Part shown: piece after piece, positions 16,029-25,821 of the stretch
How positions within the stretch are numbered: position 1 is the stretch's first letter
Layout: each line of letters starts with the position of its first letter
Source of the DNA: Streptomyces gardneri
GTDB taxonomy: Bacteria > Actinomycetota > Actinomycetes > Streptomycetales > Streptomycetaceae
Assembly: GCF_006539185.1 (NCBI RefSeq)
Contig: NZ_BJMN01000014.1
Span: 62,001 to 126,000 of the forward strand
Length of the DNA: 64,000 bases
Direction of reading: 5' to 3'
The notes under the pieces: model-generated
The model's database searches: none
What the model was told of the DNA's origin: nothing
What the model saw: the letters and a program-made list of their open reading frames with translations, nothing else
Program-made: the position numbers and the translations under genes

Positions 16029-16541
16029 TCAGCCGAGCGCCTCGGCGGCGGCCCGCCGGATGCGCCTGGTGCGCCCGGACGCGGCCAGGAGCCGCAGCAC
16101 CGACGGGTCGGACACCTCGGCGCCGATCCGCAGCTGGAGCCAGTCGCTCCAGCCGTCCGGCAGCCCGGGGCCGAGCTCCCGGACGCCCGCCCCGGACCGT
16201 AGATCCTCCAGGACGCCCAGCTCGCGCGCCCGGCGCTCGCTGAACGCGCGCACCGAAGGGGCCAGGGCCCGGACCCAGACGTCCCGGTCGGCGCGGGGCA
16301 CCCACTCCAAGACCTCGCCCACGGCGGCCGAGGCGACCGCGCCGTCCGGCTCCACGACGACGGCGGCCAGCAGACCCGGCCGCGGGGCATCGGAGGCGAG
16401 GGCCGCCCGGTACAGCTCCCAGCGGGCGTGGCCGTCGGTCACGTCACGTACGACCCTGCCGGTGAGGGCCTCCAGGCGTCGTACGGCGTCCCGGAGTCCC
16501 GGGGACACCTCGGCATCGTCCACGGCGTTCATGGCGCTCAT
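16029..16541 (-). CDS. Conserved hypothetical protein (170 aa)
   Basis: A soluble, Ala/Leu/Arg-rich helical protein with no signal or membrane segment, and no catalytic motif that I recognise. It contains several Trp (ARWELYR, VLEWVP, DVWVRAL, DGWSDWLQL) that may pack helical hairpins. Start ATG 16541 has an alternative at 16532, and neither has a strong ribosome site. It lies downstream of pyk on the same strand but is separated by a 16-bp-stem terminator, so it is likely transcribed separately or by read-through. Strong third-position GC on this strand supports a real gene. Confidence 0.65.
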   Translation of the reverse strand: MSAMNAVDDAEVSPGLRDAVRRLEALTGRVVRDVTDGHARWELYRAALASDAPRPGLLAAVVVEPDGAVASAAVGEVLEWVPRADRDVWVRALAPSVRAFSERRARELGVLEDLRSGAGVRELGPGLPDGWSDWLQLRIGAEVSDPSVLRLLAASGRTRRIRRAAAEALG

Positions 16542-16563
16542 TCAACCGGGCGGCGACACAGGC

Positions 16564-16602
16564 CTGTGGGCCGCACCCCTTCCGCCGGGGTGCGGCCCAC
16601 AG
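16564..16602 (-). terminator. pyk terminator hairpin
   Basis: A perfect 16-bp stem (CTGTGGGCCGCACCCC / GGGGTGCGGCCCACAG) with a 7-base loop lies 21 bases after the pyk stop. Confidence 0.88.
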
Positions 16603-16623
16603 TCGTACGCGTCAGGCGGGAGG

Positions 16624-18054
16624 TCAGGCGTGCTCGCCGCCGCCCAGGTGGTGGACGCGGACCATGTTCGTCGTGCCCGGGACGCCGGGGGGCGAGCCGG
16701 CCGTGATGACCATGGTGTCACCCTCGTTGTAGCGCTGGAGCTTCAGGAGCTCGGCGTCCACGAGGTCCACCATCGCGTCCGTGGTCTCCACGAACGGGAC
16801 GAGGAAGGACTCCACGCCCCAGCTCAGGGTGAGCTGGTTGCGGGTGTTCTCGTCGGTCGTGAAGGCGAGGATCGGCTGCTGCACCCGGTAGCGGGAGAGG
16901 CGGCGGGCCGTGTCGCCGGACTGGGTGAAGGCGATCAGGGCCTTGCCGCCCAGGAAGTCGGCGATCTCGCAGGCCGCGCGGGCGACGGAGCCACCCTGCG
17001 TACGCGGCTTCTTGCCCGGGACCAGGGGCTGGAGGCCCTTGGAGAGCAGCTCCTCCTCGGCCGCGGTGACGATCTTCGACATCGTCTTCACGGTCTCGAT
17101 CGGGTACGCGCCGACCGAGGACTCGGCCGACAGCATGACCGCGTCCGCGCCGTCCAGGATCGCGTTGGCGACGTCGCTCGCCTCGGCGCGGGTCGGCCGC
17201 GAGTTGGTGATCATCGACTCCATCATCTGGGTCGCGACGATGACCGGCTTGGCGTTGCGGCGACACATCTCGACGAGGCGCTTCTGCACCATCGGGACCC
17301 GCTCGAGCGGGTACTCGACGGCGAGGTCGCCACGGGCCACCATGACCGCGTCGAAGGCCGCGACGACGGCCTCCATGTTCTCGACGGCCTGCGGCTTCTC
17401 GACCTTGGCGATGACGGGGACGCGGCGGCCCTCCTCGTCCATCACCTTGTGGACGTCCTTGACGTCGTTGGCGTCGCGGACGAAGGAGAGGGCGACCATG
17501 TCGCAGCCCATGCGGAGCGCGAAGCGGAGGTCGTCGACGTCCTTCTCCGACAGGGCCGGGACGTTGACGGCCGCGCCGGGCAGGTTGATGCCCTTGTGGT
17601 CGGAGATGACCCCGCCCTCGACGACGATCGTCTTGACGCGGGGACCGTCGACCTCGACGACCCGCAGCTCGACGTTGCCGTCGTTGATGAGGACCTGGTC
17701 GCCCTTGGAGACGTCGCCGGGCAGACCCTTGTAGGTGGTGCCGCAGATGGACTTGTCGCCGGGGACGTCGTCGGTGGTGATGGTGAACTCGTCACCGCGC
17801 ACCAGCTCGACCGGGCCCTCGGCGAAGGTCTCGAGGCGGATCTTGGGGCCCTGGAGGTCGGCGAGGACGCCGACGGCGTGCCCGGTGTCCGCGGAGACCT
17901 GCCGGACGCGGTCGTACCGCTCCTGGTGCTCTGCCTGGGATCCGTGGCTGAAGTTGAATCGGGCCACGTTCATGCCGGCCTCGATGAGAGCCTTCAGCTG
18001 CTCATACGAGTCGACGGCGGGGCCCAGCGTGCAGACGATTTTGGAACGGCGCAT
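16624..18054 (-). CDS. pyk: Pyruvate kinase
   Basis: Cytoplasmic glycolytic enzyme that converts phosphoenolpyruvate and ADP to pyruvate and ATP. The 476-residue length is normal. Family motifs are intact: N-terminal RRSKIVCTLGPA, NFSHGS, DLQGPKIR, the active-site segment VIAKVEKPQAVEN, MVARGDLAVE, and TQMMESMI followed by RAEASDVANAILDGADAVMLS. The C-terminal allosteric domain is present. ATG 18054 matches the conserved N-terminus. It is followed by a strong terminator and preceded by an 82-bp gap with a CGGAATATTCCG palindrome. It sits with ackA, pta and pfkA, a cluster that I recall as conserved in Streptomyces. Confidence 0.97.
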   Translation of the reverse strand: MRRSKIVCTLGPAVDSYEQLKALIEAGMNVARFNFSHGSQAEHQERYDRVRQVSADTGHAVGVLADLQGPKIRLETFAEGPVELVRGDEFTITTDDVPGDKSICGTTYKGLPGDVSKGDQVLINDGNVELRVVEVDGPRVKTIVVEGGVISDHKGINLPGAAVNVPALSEKDVDDLRFALRMGCDMVALSFVRDANDVKDVHKVMDEEGRRVPVIAKVEKPQAVENMEAVVAAFDAVMVARGDLAVEYPLERVPMVQKRLVEMCRRNAKPVIVATQMMESMITNSRPTRAEASDVANAILDGADAVMLSAESSVGAYPIETVKTMSKIVTAAEEELLSKGLQPLVPGKKPRTQGGSVARAACEIADFLGGKALIAFTQSGDTARRLSRYRVQQPILAFTTDENTRNQLTLSWGVESFLVPFVETTDAMVDLVDAELLKLQRYNEGDTMVITAGSPPGVPGTTNMVRVHHLGGGEHA

Positions 18055-18083
18055 GAGGCGGATCCTATCGGTTTGTTTCACTG

Positions 18084-18095
18084 CGGAATATTCCG
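18084..18095. promoter_or_regulatory. CGGAATATTCCG palindrome upstream of pyk
   Basis: A perfect 12-bp palindrome in the 82-bp gap between ackA and pyk, about 30 bases before the pyk start. It is AT-rich for this genome, so it probably overlaps the pyk promoter. Confidence 0.4.
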
Positions 18096-18136
18096 ACTGG
18101 CGGAAAGTACAAATGGGCGCGGGCCCGCTCAAGCGT

Positions 18137-19369
18137 TCACTCGTTCGAGCTCGCCGAGCTCTGAACGAGCGCGAAACTCTGCCGCGCGATCTCCAGCTCC
18201 TCGTCCGTCGGCACCACGGCGACCGCCACCCGCGCGTAGTCCGGGGAGATGATCCGCGCCTCGTCGGAACGCACGGCGTTGAGGTCCGCGTCCACGGCGA
18301 GACCCAGCTCCTCCAGGCCCGCGATGGCAGCCTCCCGCACCGGCGCCGCGTTCTCGCCGACCCCCGCCGTGAACACCACCGCGTCCACCCGGCCGAGCAC
18401 CGCGTAGTAGGCGCCGATGTACTTCTTCAGCCGGTGGATGTAGATGTCGAAGGCGAGGGCCGCCGCCGGGTCGCCCTCGTCCACGCGCCGGCGGATCTCC
18501 CGCATGTCGTTGTCGCCGCAGAGCCCGACCAGGCCGGACTTCTTGTTCAGGAGCGCGTCGATCTCGTCGGCCGACATGCCCGCCACCCGCTTGAGGTGGA
18601 AGGTGACCGCCGGGTCGATGTCTCCCGAGCGGGTGCCCATGACCAGGCCCTCCAGCGGCGTCAGGCCCATCGAGGTGTCCACGCACCGGCCGCCCGCCAC
18701 CGCCGAGGCGGAGGCGCCGTTGCCCAGGTGCAGCACGATCACGTTCACCTCCTCGGGCGCCTTGCCGAGCAGCTTCGCCGTCTCCCGCGACACATACGCG
18801 TGCGAGGTGCCGTGGAAGCCGTACCGCCGGATCCGGTACTCGTCCGCCGTCGCCACGTCGATCGCGTACCGCGCCGCCGACTCCGGCATCGTCGTGTGGA
18901 AGGCCGTGTCGAAGACCGCCACCTGCGGCAGGTCGGGACGCAGCGACATCGCCGTGCGGATGCCGGTGAGGTTCGCCGGGTTGTGCAGCGGGGCCACCGG
19001 CACCAGCCGCTCGATCTCCGCGAGCACCTCGTCGTCGATGACCGTCGGAGCGGTGAAGCGCAGCCCGCCGTGCACCACCCGGTGACCGATCGCGGCCAGC
19101 TCGGGGGAGTCCAGGCCGACGCCGTCCGACGCCAGCTCCTCGGCGACCGCCTTCAGCGCCGCCGCGTGGTCGGGGATCGGACCGTTCTTCTCGCGCTTCT
19201 CCCCGCCGCCGCCCTGGAGCGGGGTGTGCGCCAGACGGGACGTCTCCTCGCCGATCCGCTCCACGAGACCGACCGCGAGCCGATTGCCGTCCGCCATGTC
19301 GAGGAGCTGGTACTTGACCGACGACGAGCCGGAGTTGAGGACGAGGACGCGGGTGGGGGTGCCGGTCAT
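18137..19369 (-). CDS. ackA: Acetate kinase
   Basis: Reversible ATP:acetate phosphotransferase in the cytoplasm; with Pta it interconverts acetyl-CoA, acetyl phosphate and acetate and can yield ATP. The family motifs are present: RVLVLNSGSSSVKYQL at the start, GHRVVHGG, VFDTAFH, RRYGFHGTSH, HLGNGAS and TAGVGEN. It has 410 residues, the normal length. Start ATG 19369 shares four bases (ATGA) with the pta stop, so the pair is translationally coupled with pta first. Confidence 0.97.
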   Translation of the reverse strand: MTGTPTRVLVLNSGSSSVKYQLLDMADGNRLAVGLVERIGEETSRLAHTPLQGGGGEKREKNGPIPDHAAALKAVAEELASDGVGLDSPELAAIGHRVVHGGLRFTAPTVIDDEVLAEIERLVPVAPLHNPANLTGIRTAMSLRPDLPQVAVFDTAFHTTMPESAARYAIDVATADEYRIRRYGFHGTSHAYVSRETAKLLGKAPEEVNVIVLHLGNGASASAVAGGRCVDTSMGLTPLEGLVMGTRSGDIDPAVTFHLKRVAGMSADEIDALLNKKSGLVGLCGDNDMREIRRRVDEGDPAAALAFDIYIHRLKKYIGAYYAVLGRVDAVVFTAGVGENAAPVREAAIAGLEELGLAVDADLNAVRSDEARIISPDYARVAVAVVPTDEELEIARQSFALVQSSASSNE

Positions 19370-21480
19370 GCGGGGAGCTCCTGACCCTGGGAGGGAACCT
19401 GCGACGGGGGAGAGGGCAGCTGGGACTGGATCGCGGTGATCGCGACCGTGTTGACGATGTCGCTGACGAGCGCGCCGCGCGAGAGGTCGTTCACGGGCTT
19501 GCGTAGACCCTGGAGCACCGGGCCGACGGCCACGGCGCCGGCCGAACGCTGCACGGCCTTGTAGGTGTTGTTGCCGGTGTTGAGGTCCGGGAAGATCAGC
19601 ACGGTCGCCTGACCGGCCACCTCCGAGTCCGGCAGCTTCGTGGCGGCGACGGAGGGCTCCACCGCCGCGTCGTACTGGATCGGGCCCTCGATCCGCAGCT
19701 CCGGGTGGGCCTCGCGGACCAGCTTCGTCGCCTCGCGCACCTTGTCGACGTCGGCGCCGGAGCCCGAGGTGCCGGTGGAGTACGAGAGCATCGCGATCCG
19801 CGGATCGACGCCGAAGCGGGCTGCGGTGGCCGCCGACTGGGCGGCGATGTCCGCGAGCTGCTCGGCGTTCGGGTCGGGGTTGACCGCGCAGTCGCCGTAC
19901 ACGAGCACCTTGTCGGCGAGGCACATGAAGAAGACCGACGAGACGATCGAGGCCTCGGGCTTCGTCTTGATGATCTCGAAGGCCGGGCGGATCGTCGCCG
20001 CCGTCGAGTGCACCGAACCGGAGACCATGCCGTCGGCCAGCCCCTCCTGCACCATCAGGGTGCCGAAGTAGTTGACGTCCGAGACGACGTCGTACGCGAG
20101 CTCGACGGTGACGCCCTTGTGGGCCCGGAGCGCCGCGTACTTCTCGGCGAACGAGTCGCGCAGCTCCGAGGTCTGCGGGTCGATCAGCTGCGTCTCGCGC
20201 AGGTCCACGCTCAGGTCGGCGGCCTTCTTGCGGATGGCCTCCACGTCACCGAGGAGCGTCAGGTCGCACACGTCCCGGCGGATCAGGACGTCGGCGGCGC
20301 GCAGCACGCGCTCCTCGGTGCCCTCGGGAAGCACGACCCGGCGCCGGTCGGCGCGCGCCTGTTCGAGGAGTTCGTGCTCGAACATCATCGGCGTGACGCG
20401 GCCGCTGCGGGCGACCGAGACCCGCTTGAGGAGGTCGGCGGTGTCGACGTGCCGCTCGAACAGGCCGAGGGCCGTCTCCGCCTTGCGCGGGGTGGCGGCG
20501 TTCAGCTTGCCTTCGAGGGAGAAGAGTTCGGTCGCCGTCGGGAAGCTGTTGCCGGGGACCGAGACGACCGGGGTGCCGGGCGCGAGGCGGGCCGCCAGGG
20601 TCAGGATCTCCGCGCTGGGCCGCTCGTTGAGCGTGAGCAGCACGCCGGCGATCGGCGGGGTGCCCGCCGAGTGCGCGGCGAGCGCGCCGACGACCAGGTC
20701 GGCCCGGTCCCCGGGGGTGACGACGAGACAGCCGGGGGTCAGCGCGTTGAGGAAGTTCGGCAGCATCGCGCCGCCGAAGACGAAGTCCAGGGCGTCGCGC
20801 GCGAGGCCCGCGTCGTCGCCGAGGACGACGGAGGCGCCGAGCGCGTGGGTGATCTGGGCGACGGTGGGCGCGGCGAGCGCCGGCTCGTCCGGCAGGACGT
20901 AACAGGGCACGGGCAGCCGGGCGGAGAGCCGCTCGGCGATGATCTCCCGGTCCTCGGCCGCCACCCGGTTGACGACCATCGCGAGCACGTCGCAGCCGAG
21001 TCCGTCGTACGCCCGGAAGGCGTTGCGGGCCTCGGCCCGTACGGACTCCGAGGGCTGGCCCTTGCCGCCGACCACCGGTATGACGGAGGCGCCGAACTCG
21101 TTGGCGAGGCGGGCGTTGAGCGCGAGCTCGTCGGGGAGCTGCGTGGCGGCGAAGTCGGTGCCGAGGACCAGGACGACCTCGTACGCGCGGGCGACGACGT
21201 GGAAGCGGTCGACGAGCTCCGAGACCAGCTCGTCGGTGCCCCGCTCGGCCTGGAGGGCCGAGGCCTCGTGATAGTCCATGCCGTAGACCGTCGAGGGGTC
21301 CTGCGAGAGCCGGTAGCGGGCCCGCAGCAGGTCGAAGAGGCGGTCGGGGCCGTCGTGCACCAGCGGACGGAACACCCCCACCCGGTCCACCTGACGCGTG
21401 AGGAGCTCCATGACTCCCAGCTCGACGACCTGGCGGCCGTCACCGCGGTCGATCCCGGTCACGTACACGCTGCGCGTCAC
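19366..21480 (-). CDS. pta: Phosphate acetyltransferase, long form with DRTGG domain
   Basis: Cytoplasmic enzyme that converts acetyl-CoA and phosphate to acetyl phosphate and CoA. The 704-residue protein is the three-part long form: an N-terminal AAA_26/dethiobiotin synthase-like domain (GIDRGDGRQVVELGVMELL), a central DRTGG domain (around 215-330), and a C-terminal catalytic PTA_PTB domain from ~380 (RRVVLPEGTEERVLRAAD, SYSTGTSGSGADVDKVR, FPDLNTGNNTYKAVQRS). GTG 21480 is used with CAGGAG upstream. It is the first gene of pta-ackA and divergent from pfkA across 312 bases. Confidence 0.96.
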   Translation of the reverse strand: MTRSVYVTGIDRGDGRQVVELGVMELLTRQVDRVGVFRPLVHDGPDRLFDLLRARYRLSQDPSTVYGMDYHEASALQAERGTDELVSELVDRFHVVARAYEVVLVLGTDFAATQLPDELALNARLANEFGASVIPVVGGKGQPSESVRAEARNAFRAYDGLGCDVLAMVVNRVAAEDREIIAERLSARLPVPCYVLPDEPALAAPTVAQITHALGASVVLGDDAGLARDALDFVFGGAMLPNFLNALTPGCLVVTPGDRADLVVGALAAHSAGTPPIAGVLLTLNERPSAEILTLAARLAPGTPVVSVPGNSFPTATELFSLEGKLNAATPRKAETALGLFERHVDTADLLKRVSVARSGRVTPMMFEHELLEQARADRRRVVLPEGTEERVLRAADVLIRRDVCDLTLLGDVEAIRKKAADLSVDLRETQLIDPQTSELRDSFAEKYAALRAHKGVTVELAYDVVSDVNYFGTLMVQEGLADGMVSGSVHSTAATIRPAFEIIKTKPEASIVSSVFFMCLADKVLVYGDCAVNPDPNAEQLADIAAQSAATAARFGVDPRIAMLSYSTGTSGSGADVDKVREATKLVREAHPELRIEGPIQYDAAVEPSVAATKLPDSEVAGQATVLIFPDLNTGNNTYKAVQRSAGAVAVGPVLQGLRKPVNDLSRGALVSDIVNTVAITAIQSQLPSPPSQVPSQGQELPA

Positions 21481-21792
21481 GCCGTGGTCTCCTGTCCAGT
21501 CCTGCGGAAAGGGGCTCTCCCGTGCGGCCGCGCCGACCGCTGCGTCGGCGTCAATCCGCTGTTCTCGGAAAGCCCCTAAAGGGCGGCATTACCCCCTTGA
21601 CAATACCCCCGCCAGTAGTTAGGTCGCCCGCCGGACGAAGGGCCCGGAACCCCGGGACGAAAGGCCTCCGCGAGGGCTCGGAAGCCCCTCCGGAAGGGAC
21701 GCGCGGAGCAGCGACGAGCGATCCCGTCAGGCCGGGCGTGTGAGAATTGCCGTGCATCATCTGGACCGCGACCGAGCAGGAGACACAGCACG
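21481..21792. other. 312-bp divergent region between pta and pfkA
   Basis: No gene is seen. A TTGACA hexamer at 21597-21602 with a 17-bp spacer to TAGGTC (21620-21625) is a good vegetative promoter reading toward pfkA. It would leave a leader of ~160 bases containing small GC-rich hairpins (for example around 21660-21700). No clear dyad operator was found. Confidence 0.5.
21597..21625 (+). promoter_or_regulatory. Candidate housekeeping promoter for pfkA
   Basis: The -35 TTGACA matches consensus, the spacer is 17 bp and the -10 is TAGGTC. It lies in an AT-richer pocket of the pta-pfkA gap. Confidence 0.45.
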
Positions 21793-22818
<1,026 letters not shown>

Positions 22819-22906
22819 CCGGACCGGACCGGACAGGACCGGACAGGACCGACTCGGGAAACGTCCTCCGGACCGGCTCGGGGAGCGTCCCGCCGAACGT
22901 CCTTCC

Positions 22907-22928
22907 GGTCGGGACCTGCGTCCCGACC
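22907..22928 (+). terminator. First hairpin after pfkA
   Basis: An 8-bp stem GGTCGGGA / TCCCGACC with loop CCTGCG, 88 bases after the stop. Confidence 0.5.
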
Positions 22929-22961
22929 CGTCCCGGAAACGCTCCGGGACCCGGAGACACC

Positions 22962-23005
22962 CGAGTGGCCCCGACCCTCCCCCCGTGGAGGGTCGGGGCC
23001 ACTCG
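22962..23005 (+). terminator. Main pfkA terminator hairpin
   Basis: A perfect 19-bp stem (from CGAGTGGCCCC to GGGGCCACTCG) with a 6-base CCCCGT loop. Confidence 0.85.
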
Positions 23006-23129
23006 TCCGTGACCGGCTTCACCACCGGAATTGCCGGGTTCCACCCTTCCGCCGGAGCGCGAGATCAACAAGGCTTGAGGCCTGTCCCGGACATGTCCCA
23101 ACCCTGTCCGGCGGAAGGGGGAGACGCGG

Positions 23130-24212
23130 ATGATGCCGGCGGAACGGGCACCCGACCCGCGGGAGGTACGGAACGCCGCGGAGTTCGTCGCGTGCCTCCA
23201 GGCGCTCAAGGACTGGTCCGGCCTGACCTACCGGGAGCTCACGGCCCGCGCCGAGGCGCAGGGCGAGATCCTGCCCCGGTCCACCGTCGCCAACATGCTG
23301 GCCCGCGCCACCGTCCCCCGCGAGGAGCTCCTGGTCTCCTTCGTCCGCGCGTGCGGGGTGGGACCGGACGGCATGGTGGAGTGGCAGGCGGTACGGAAGG
23401 AACTCGCGGTACGGAGGGCGTACGGGCGCGCCGACGGCGGTCCGGCCGAGGACGCGGCGGACCCGGGCGCGGACCCGGATGCGGACGCGGCGGCGACCCG
23501 TCCCGTGGAGGACGCCGAGCCGGTGGAGGGCATCGAGCCGGTGGAGGCCGTCGGGCCCTCAGCCGTCGTCTGGCCCGGCGAACCGGCGGAGTCCCCGGAC
23601 GGCTCCCCCGACACCCCGCGGCCTGGCCCCCGGTCCCGGATACGGCGCGCCCTCGTCGCGACGGTCGCCCTGACGGGTCTCGTGCTCGCCGGCGTCAGCG
23701 TCGTCGCCGTCGTGCGGGACGGGCACGGCGCGCATCCGCCCCGTACCCTCACCGCGCCCGCCGCCGGGGACGTACGCATCCGGGTCATCGGGCGGGACCT
23801 GTGCCTGTCCGAGCGGCGCGGCGCCCGCACCGGGCAGATCCACCAGGTGCCGTGTGTCGACGCGAAGGTGCCGCTCTACTCGCTGAAGGACCTGGGCGGC
23901 GGCCGGTGGAGGATCGTTTCGGACCACCAGGACTACGGTCCCGGCTGCTCCGGCATACCCTCCGGCGGCCGGATACCCGACGCCGCCTACGAGGACTCCG
24001 AGTGCGGCGACCCGAGCCGGGTCGAGGCGTTCGCCCTGGAGCCGTACGGCACCCCCGTCGAGGGCTACCGGATCGTTCCGGCGGACTCCGCGACGCCCGG
24101 CAGCTGCGTCACCGTCGTCGGCGACCGCTCGGCGGCCTGGGCACGACTGGCCCAGGCCCCGTGCGCGCCGGACGCGGCGGGTCAGCTCTTCAGCTTCGAC
24201 CGCAGGAACTAG
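23130..24212 (+). CDS. Membrane-anchored XRE-type regulator with extracytoplasmic Cys-rich trefoil-like domain
   Basis: A 360-residue protein in three parts. Residues ~10-95 form an XRE-like helix-turn-helix (GLTYRELTARAEAQG, LPRSTVANMLARATVP). A Pro/Glu/Asp-rich linker leads to one membrane segment at ~174-195 preceded by RSRIRR. The outer ~160 residues carry six Cys and repeated QVPC/QAPC segments ending GQLFSFD, which resembles a ricin-type beta-trefoil. This suggests a one-protein signal system: an outer sugar- or wall-sensing domain coupled to DNA binding. ATG 23130 or 23133 follows GGGGGAG. Its TAG overlaps the convergent phosphatase stop (CTAG). Confidence 0.78.
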   Translation: MMPAERAPDPREVRNAAEFVACLQALKDWSGLTYRELTARAEAQGEILPRSTVANMLARATVPREELLVSFVRACGVGPDGMVEWQAVRKELAVRRAYGRADGGPAEDAADPGADPDADAAATRPVEDAEPVEGIEPVEAVGPSAVVWPGEPAESPDGSPDTPRPGPRSRIRRALVATVALTGLVLAGVSVVAVVRDGHGAHPPRTLTAPAAGDVRIRVIGRDLCLSERRGARTGQIHQVPCVDAKVPLYSLKDLGGGRWRIVSDHQDYGPGCSGIPSGGRIPDAAYEDSECGDPSRVEAFALEPYGTPVEGYRIVPADSATPGSCVTVVGDRSAAWARLAQAPCAPDAAGQLFSFDRRN

Positions 24213-24973
24213 GGCCTGTCCGGAGGGGTGTCCTGGGCGGGCTCCACCAGCCGGGCCCTGAGCGCCGTCACCACCGCCGGGTCGAGTCCGACGTGGCCGG
24301 TGACGTACCCGTACACCGAGCCGTACCGCTCGCGCAGGTCCGCGAGGAACAGCCGCAGGATCTCGGCCGGCGCCCGGCCGTACCCCGGCCAGCGGAGCTC
24401 ACGGCCCGGGTGCGTCGCCCGCCAGTCGGCGATCAGCCGCTCCGTGGCCAGCTCCGTGAGCGCGAAGTCGGCGAGGATCACCTCGTCGGGGACGTCGAGG
24501 AGCGCGAGGACGAGGGCCGCGACGATCCCCGTCCGGTCCTTGCCGGAGGCGCAGTGGAAGACGAGCGGGCCGTCGGCCCCGGCGATGACTTCGAGGGCGG
24601 TACGGATCTCTTCCGCGCCGTCCTCCGCGACCTCGGCGAACCGGTCGGCCAGGTAGCGCCACGGGTCGAGGTCCGGATCGATCTCCGCCTGGTCGTACGG
24701 CCGGTGCTCGATGGACAGGTTGTGCCAGGCGACCTCCTCGGTCTCCGGCAGACGGCCCTTGGCCTCGATCTCCCACGGGTAGCGCAGGTCGATCACGGAG
24801 GCCACGCGCAGTGCGCGGAAGCGGGCGAGGTCGTCGGGTCCGGCTCCCGCCAGCTTGGCCAGGGAGTCGGAGCGGTAGAGGGTCTCCCACCGCACGGTCC
24901 CGCCGTCGGCGGTCCGATAGCCGCCCAGGTCACGGAAGTTGTGGAGTCGTTCGAAGGGTACGTGTCGTCTCAC
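24209..24973 (-). CDS. Protein tyrosine/serine phosphatase
   Basis: Cytoplasmic phosphatase of the bacterial IphP/DSP-like family, 254 residues. The P-loop HCASGKDRTG holds the catalytic Cys, Lys, Asp and Arg; the N-terminal FERLHNFRDLGGY and LYRSDSL motifs and the general-acid region are also present. GTG 24973 (MRRHVPFERLHNFRDLGG) is preferred over the TTG 9 bases upstream; neither has a strong ribosome site. It may act on phosphoproteins or phosphoinositide-like substrates. It is convergent with the membrane XRE gene and overlaps it by the four stop bases. Confidence 0.88.
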   Translation of the reverse strand: MRRHVPFERLHNFRDLGGYRTADGGTVRWETLYRSDSLAKLAGAGPDDLARFRALRVASVIDLRYPWEIEAKGRLPETEEVAWHNLSIEHRPYDQAEIDPDLDPWRYLADRFAEVAEDGAEEIRTALEVIAGADGPLVFHCASGKDRTGIVAALVLALLDVPDEVILADFALTELATERLIADWRATHPGRELRWPGYGRAPAEILRLFLADLRERYGSVYGYVTGHVGLDPAVVTALRARLVEPAQDTPPDRP

Positions 24974-25067
24974 GTCGGCCAATCTACGGCCCGACGCCGC
25001 CGGCCCGACCCCACTGACCCGACCTCACCGGCCCGATCCCACTGGCCGGTCGCTGCCGGCCCCGGCG

Positions 25068-25739
25068 CTACTGGCCCACCGCCGCCCAGAAGTGCCCGGT
25101 GATCTCCTCCAGGTACGCGCGCCCCTCGTCGCCCGTCGCCCCCGAGGCGCCCCAGCTGCTCGTCGCCGCCATCCGCGCGTGGTAGTCCGTGTGCAGGCGC
25201 TGGAGCGCCGACTCCACGGTCCGCTTGGGCAGCGGCACCATCTTCACGGCCGGTTTCACATAGGCCTGCCAGCGCGTGGTGGCGGCGTCGCGCAGCAGCT
25301 CGGCGAGGCCGGCGTCGCCGCCGGTCGCCGTGATCAGCGCGCGCGGGCCGAGGCCGAGGACCTCCGCGAGGGTGGCCGTCTGGCGTTCGGTGCCGCGCCA
25401 GCGGCCCTCGTCCTCCATCCGCTGGTACGCGTGGGCCGCCACGCCGACCCGCCGGGCCAGCTCCTCCGCCGAGAGCGCGCGGGCCAGCCGGTGCTCGCGC
25501 ATCGTCGTGGCCGCGGCGATGAGCTCGGCCGGGGCGCACCACAGGACGCCCGCGAGGGCGGTGAGCTCCTGCTCGGTCGGAAGGAGGCGGCCGCGTTCCC
25601 AGGCGACGACGGTGTCGGGGTCGATGAACATGCCGTACTGGGCGCGGAGGCCGTAGGCGACGTGTCCCGGGTCCATGCCGAGACCTTCGCGCAGACGGCG
25701 GGCGGCCAGGCCGTCGAAGGGGGGAGAGGGTTGGTGCAC
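25068..25739 (-). CDS. Regulator with two tandem XRE helix-turn-helix domains
   Basis: A 223-residue cytoplasmic protein. The first XRE domain covers about residues 10-75 (RRLREGLGMDPGHVAYGLRA, PDTVVAWERGRLLPT) and the second about 80-140 (REHRLARALSAEELARRVGV, QRMEDEGRWRGT). The last ~80 residues are helical (LQRLHTDYHARMAATSSWG) and may dimerise. GTG 25739 is used. Its neighbours are a phosphatase downstream and a two-component system upstream, each separated by ~80-95 bases, so it is probably its own unit. The target is unknown. Confidence 0.8.
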   Translation of the reverse strand: MHQPSPPFDGLAARRLREGLGMDPGHVAYGLRAQYGMFIDPDTVVAWERGRLLPTEQELTALAGVLWCAPAELIAAATTMREHRLARALSAEELARRVGVAAHAYQRMEDEGRWRGTERQTATLAEVLGLGPRALITATGGDAGLAELLRDAATTRWQAYVKPAVKMVPLPKRTVESALQRLHTDYHARMAATSSWGASGATGDEGRAYLEEITGHFWAAVGQ

Positions 25740-25821
25740 CCGGTCAAGGTAGGTGCGGAGGGTGACGGTTGGCTACGGTTCGTTCGCCCAACGTGCAACG
25801 TCGTAGGAACATGGGAACCGA

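Larger units (their letters stand above)
22819..23129. other. 311-bp region after pfkA: short repeats, two hairpins and next promoter
   Basis: It begins with a GGACCGGACA-type short repeat (22819-22850), then two hairpins listed separately. Beyond 23005, three TGTCC-type repeats (23083-23112) precede the XRE gene and may be regulator contacts. No gene is seen. Confidence 0.5.
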
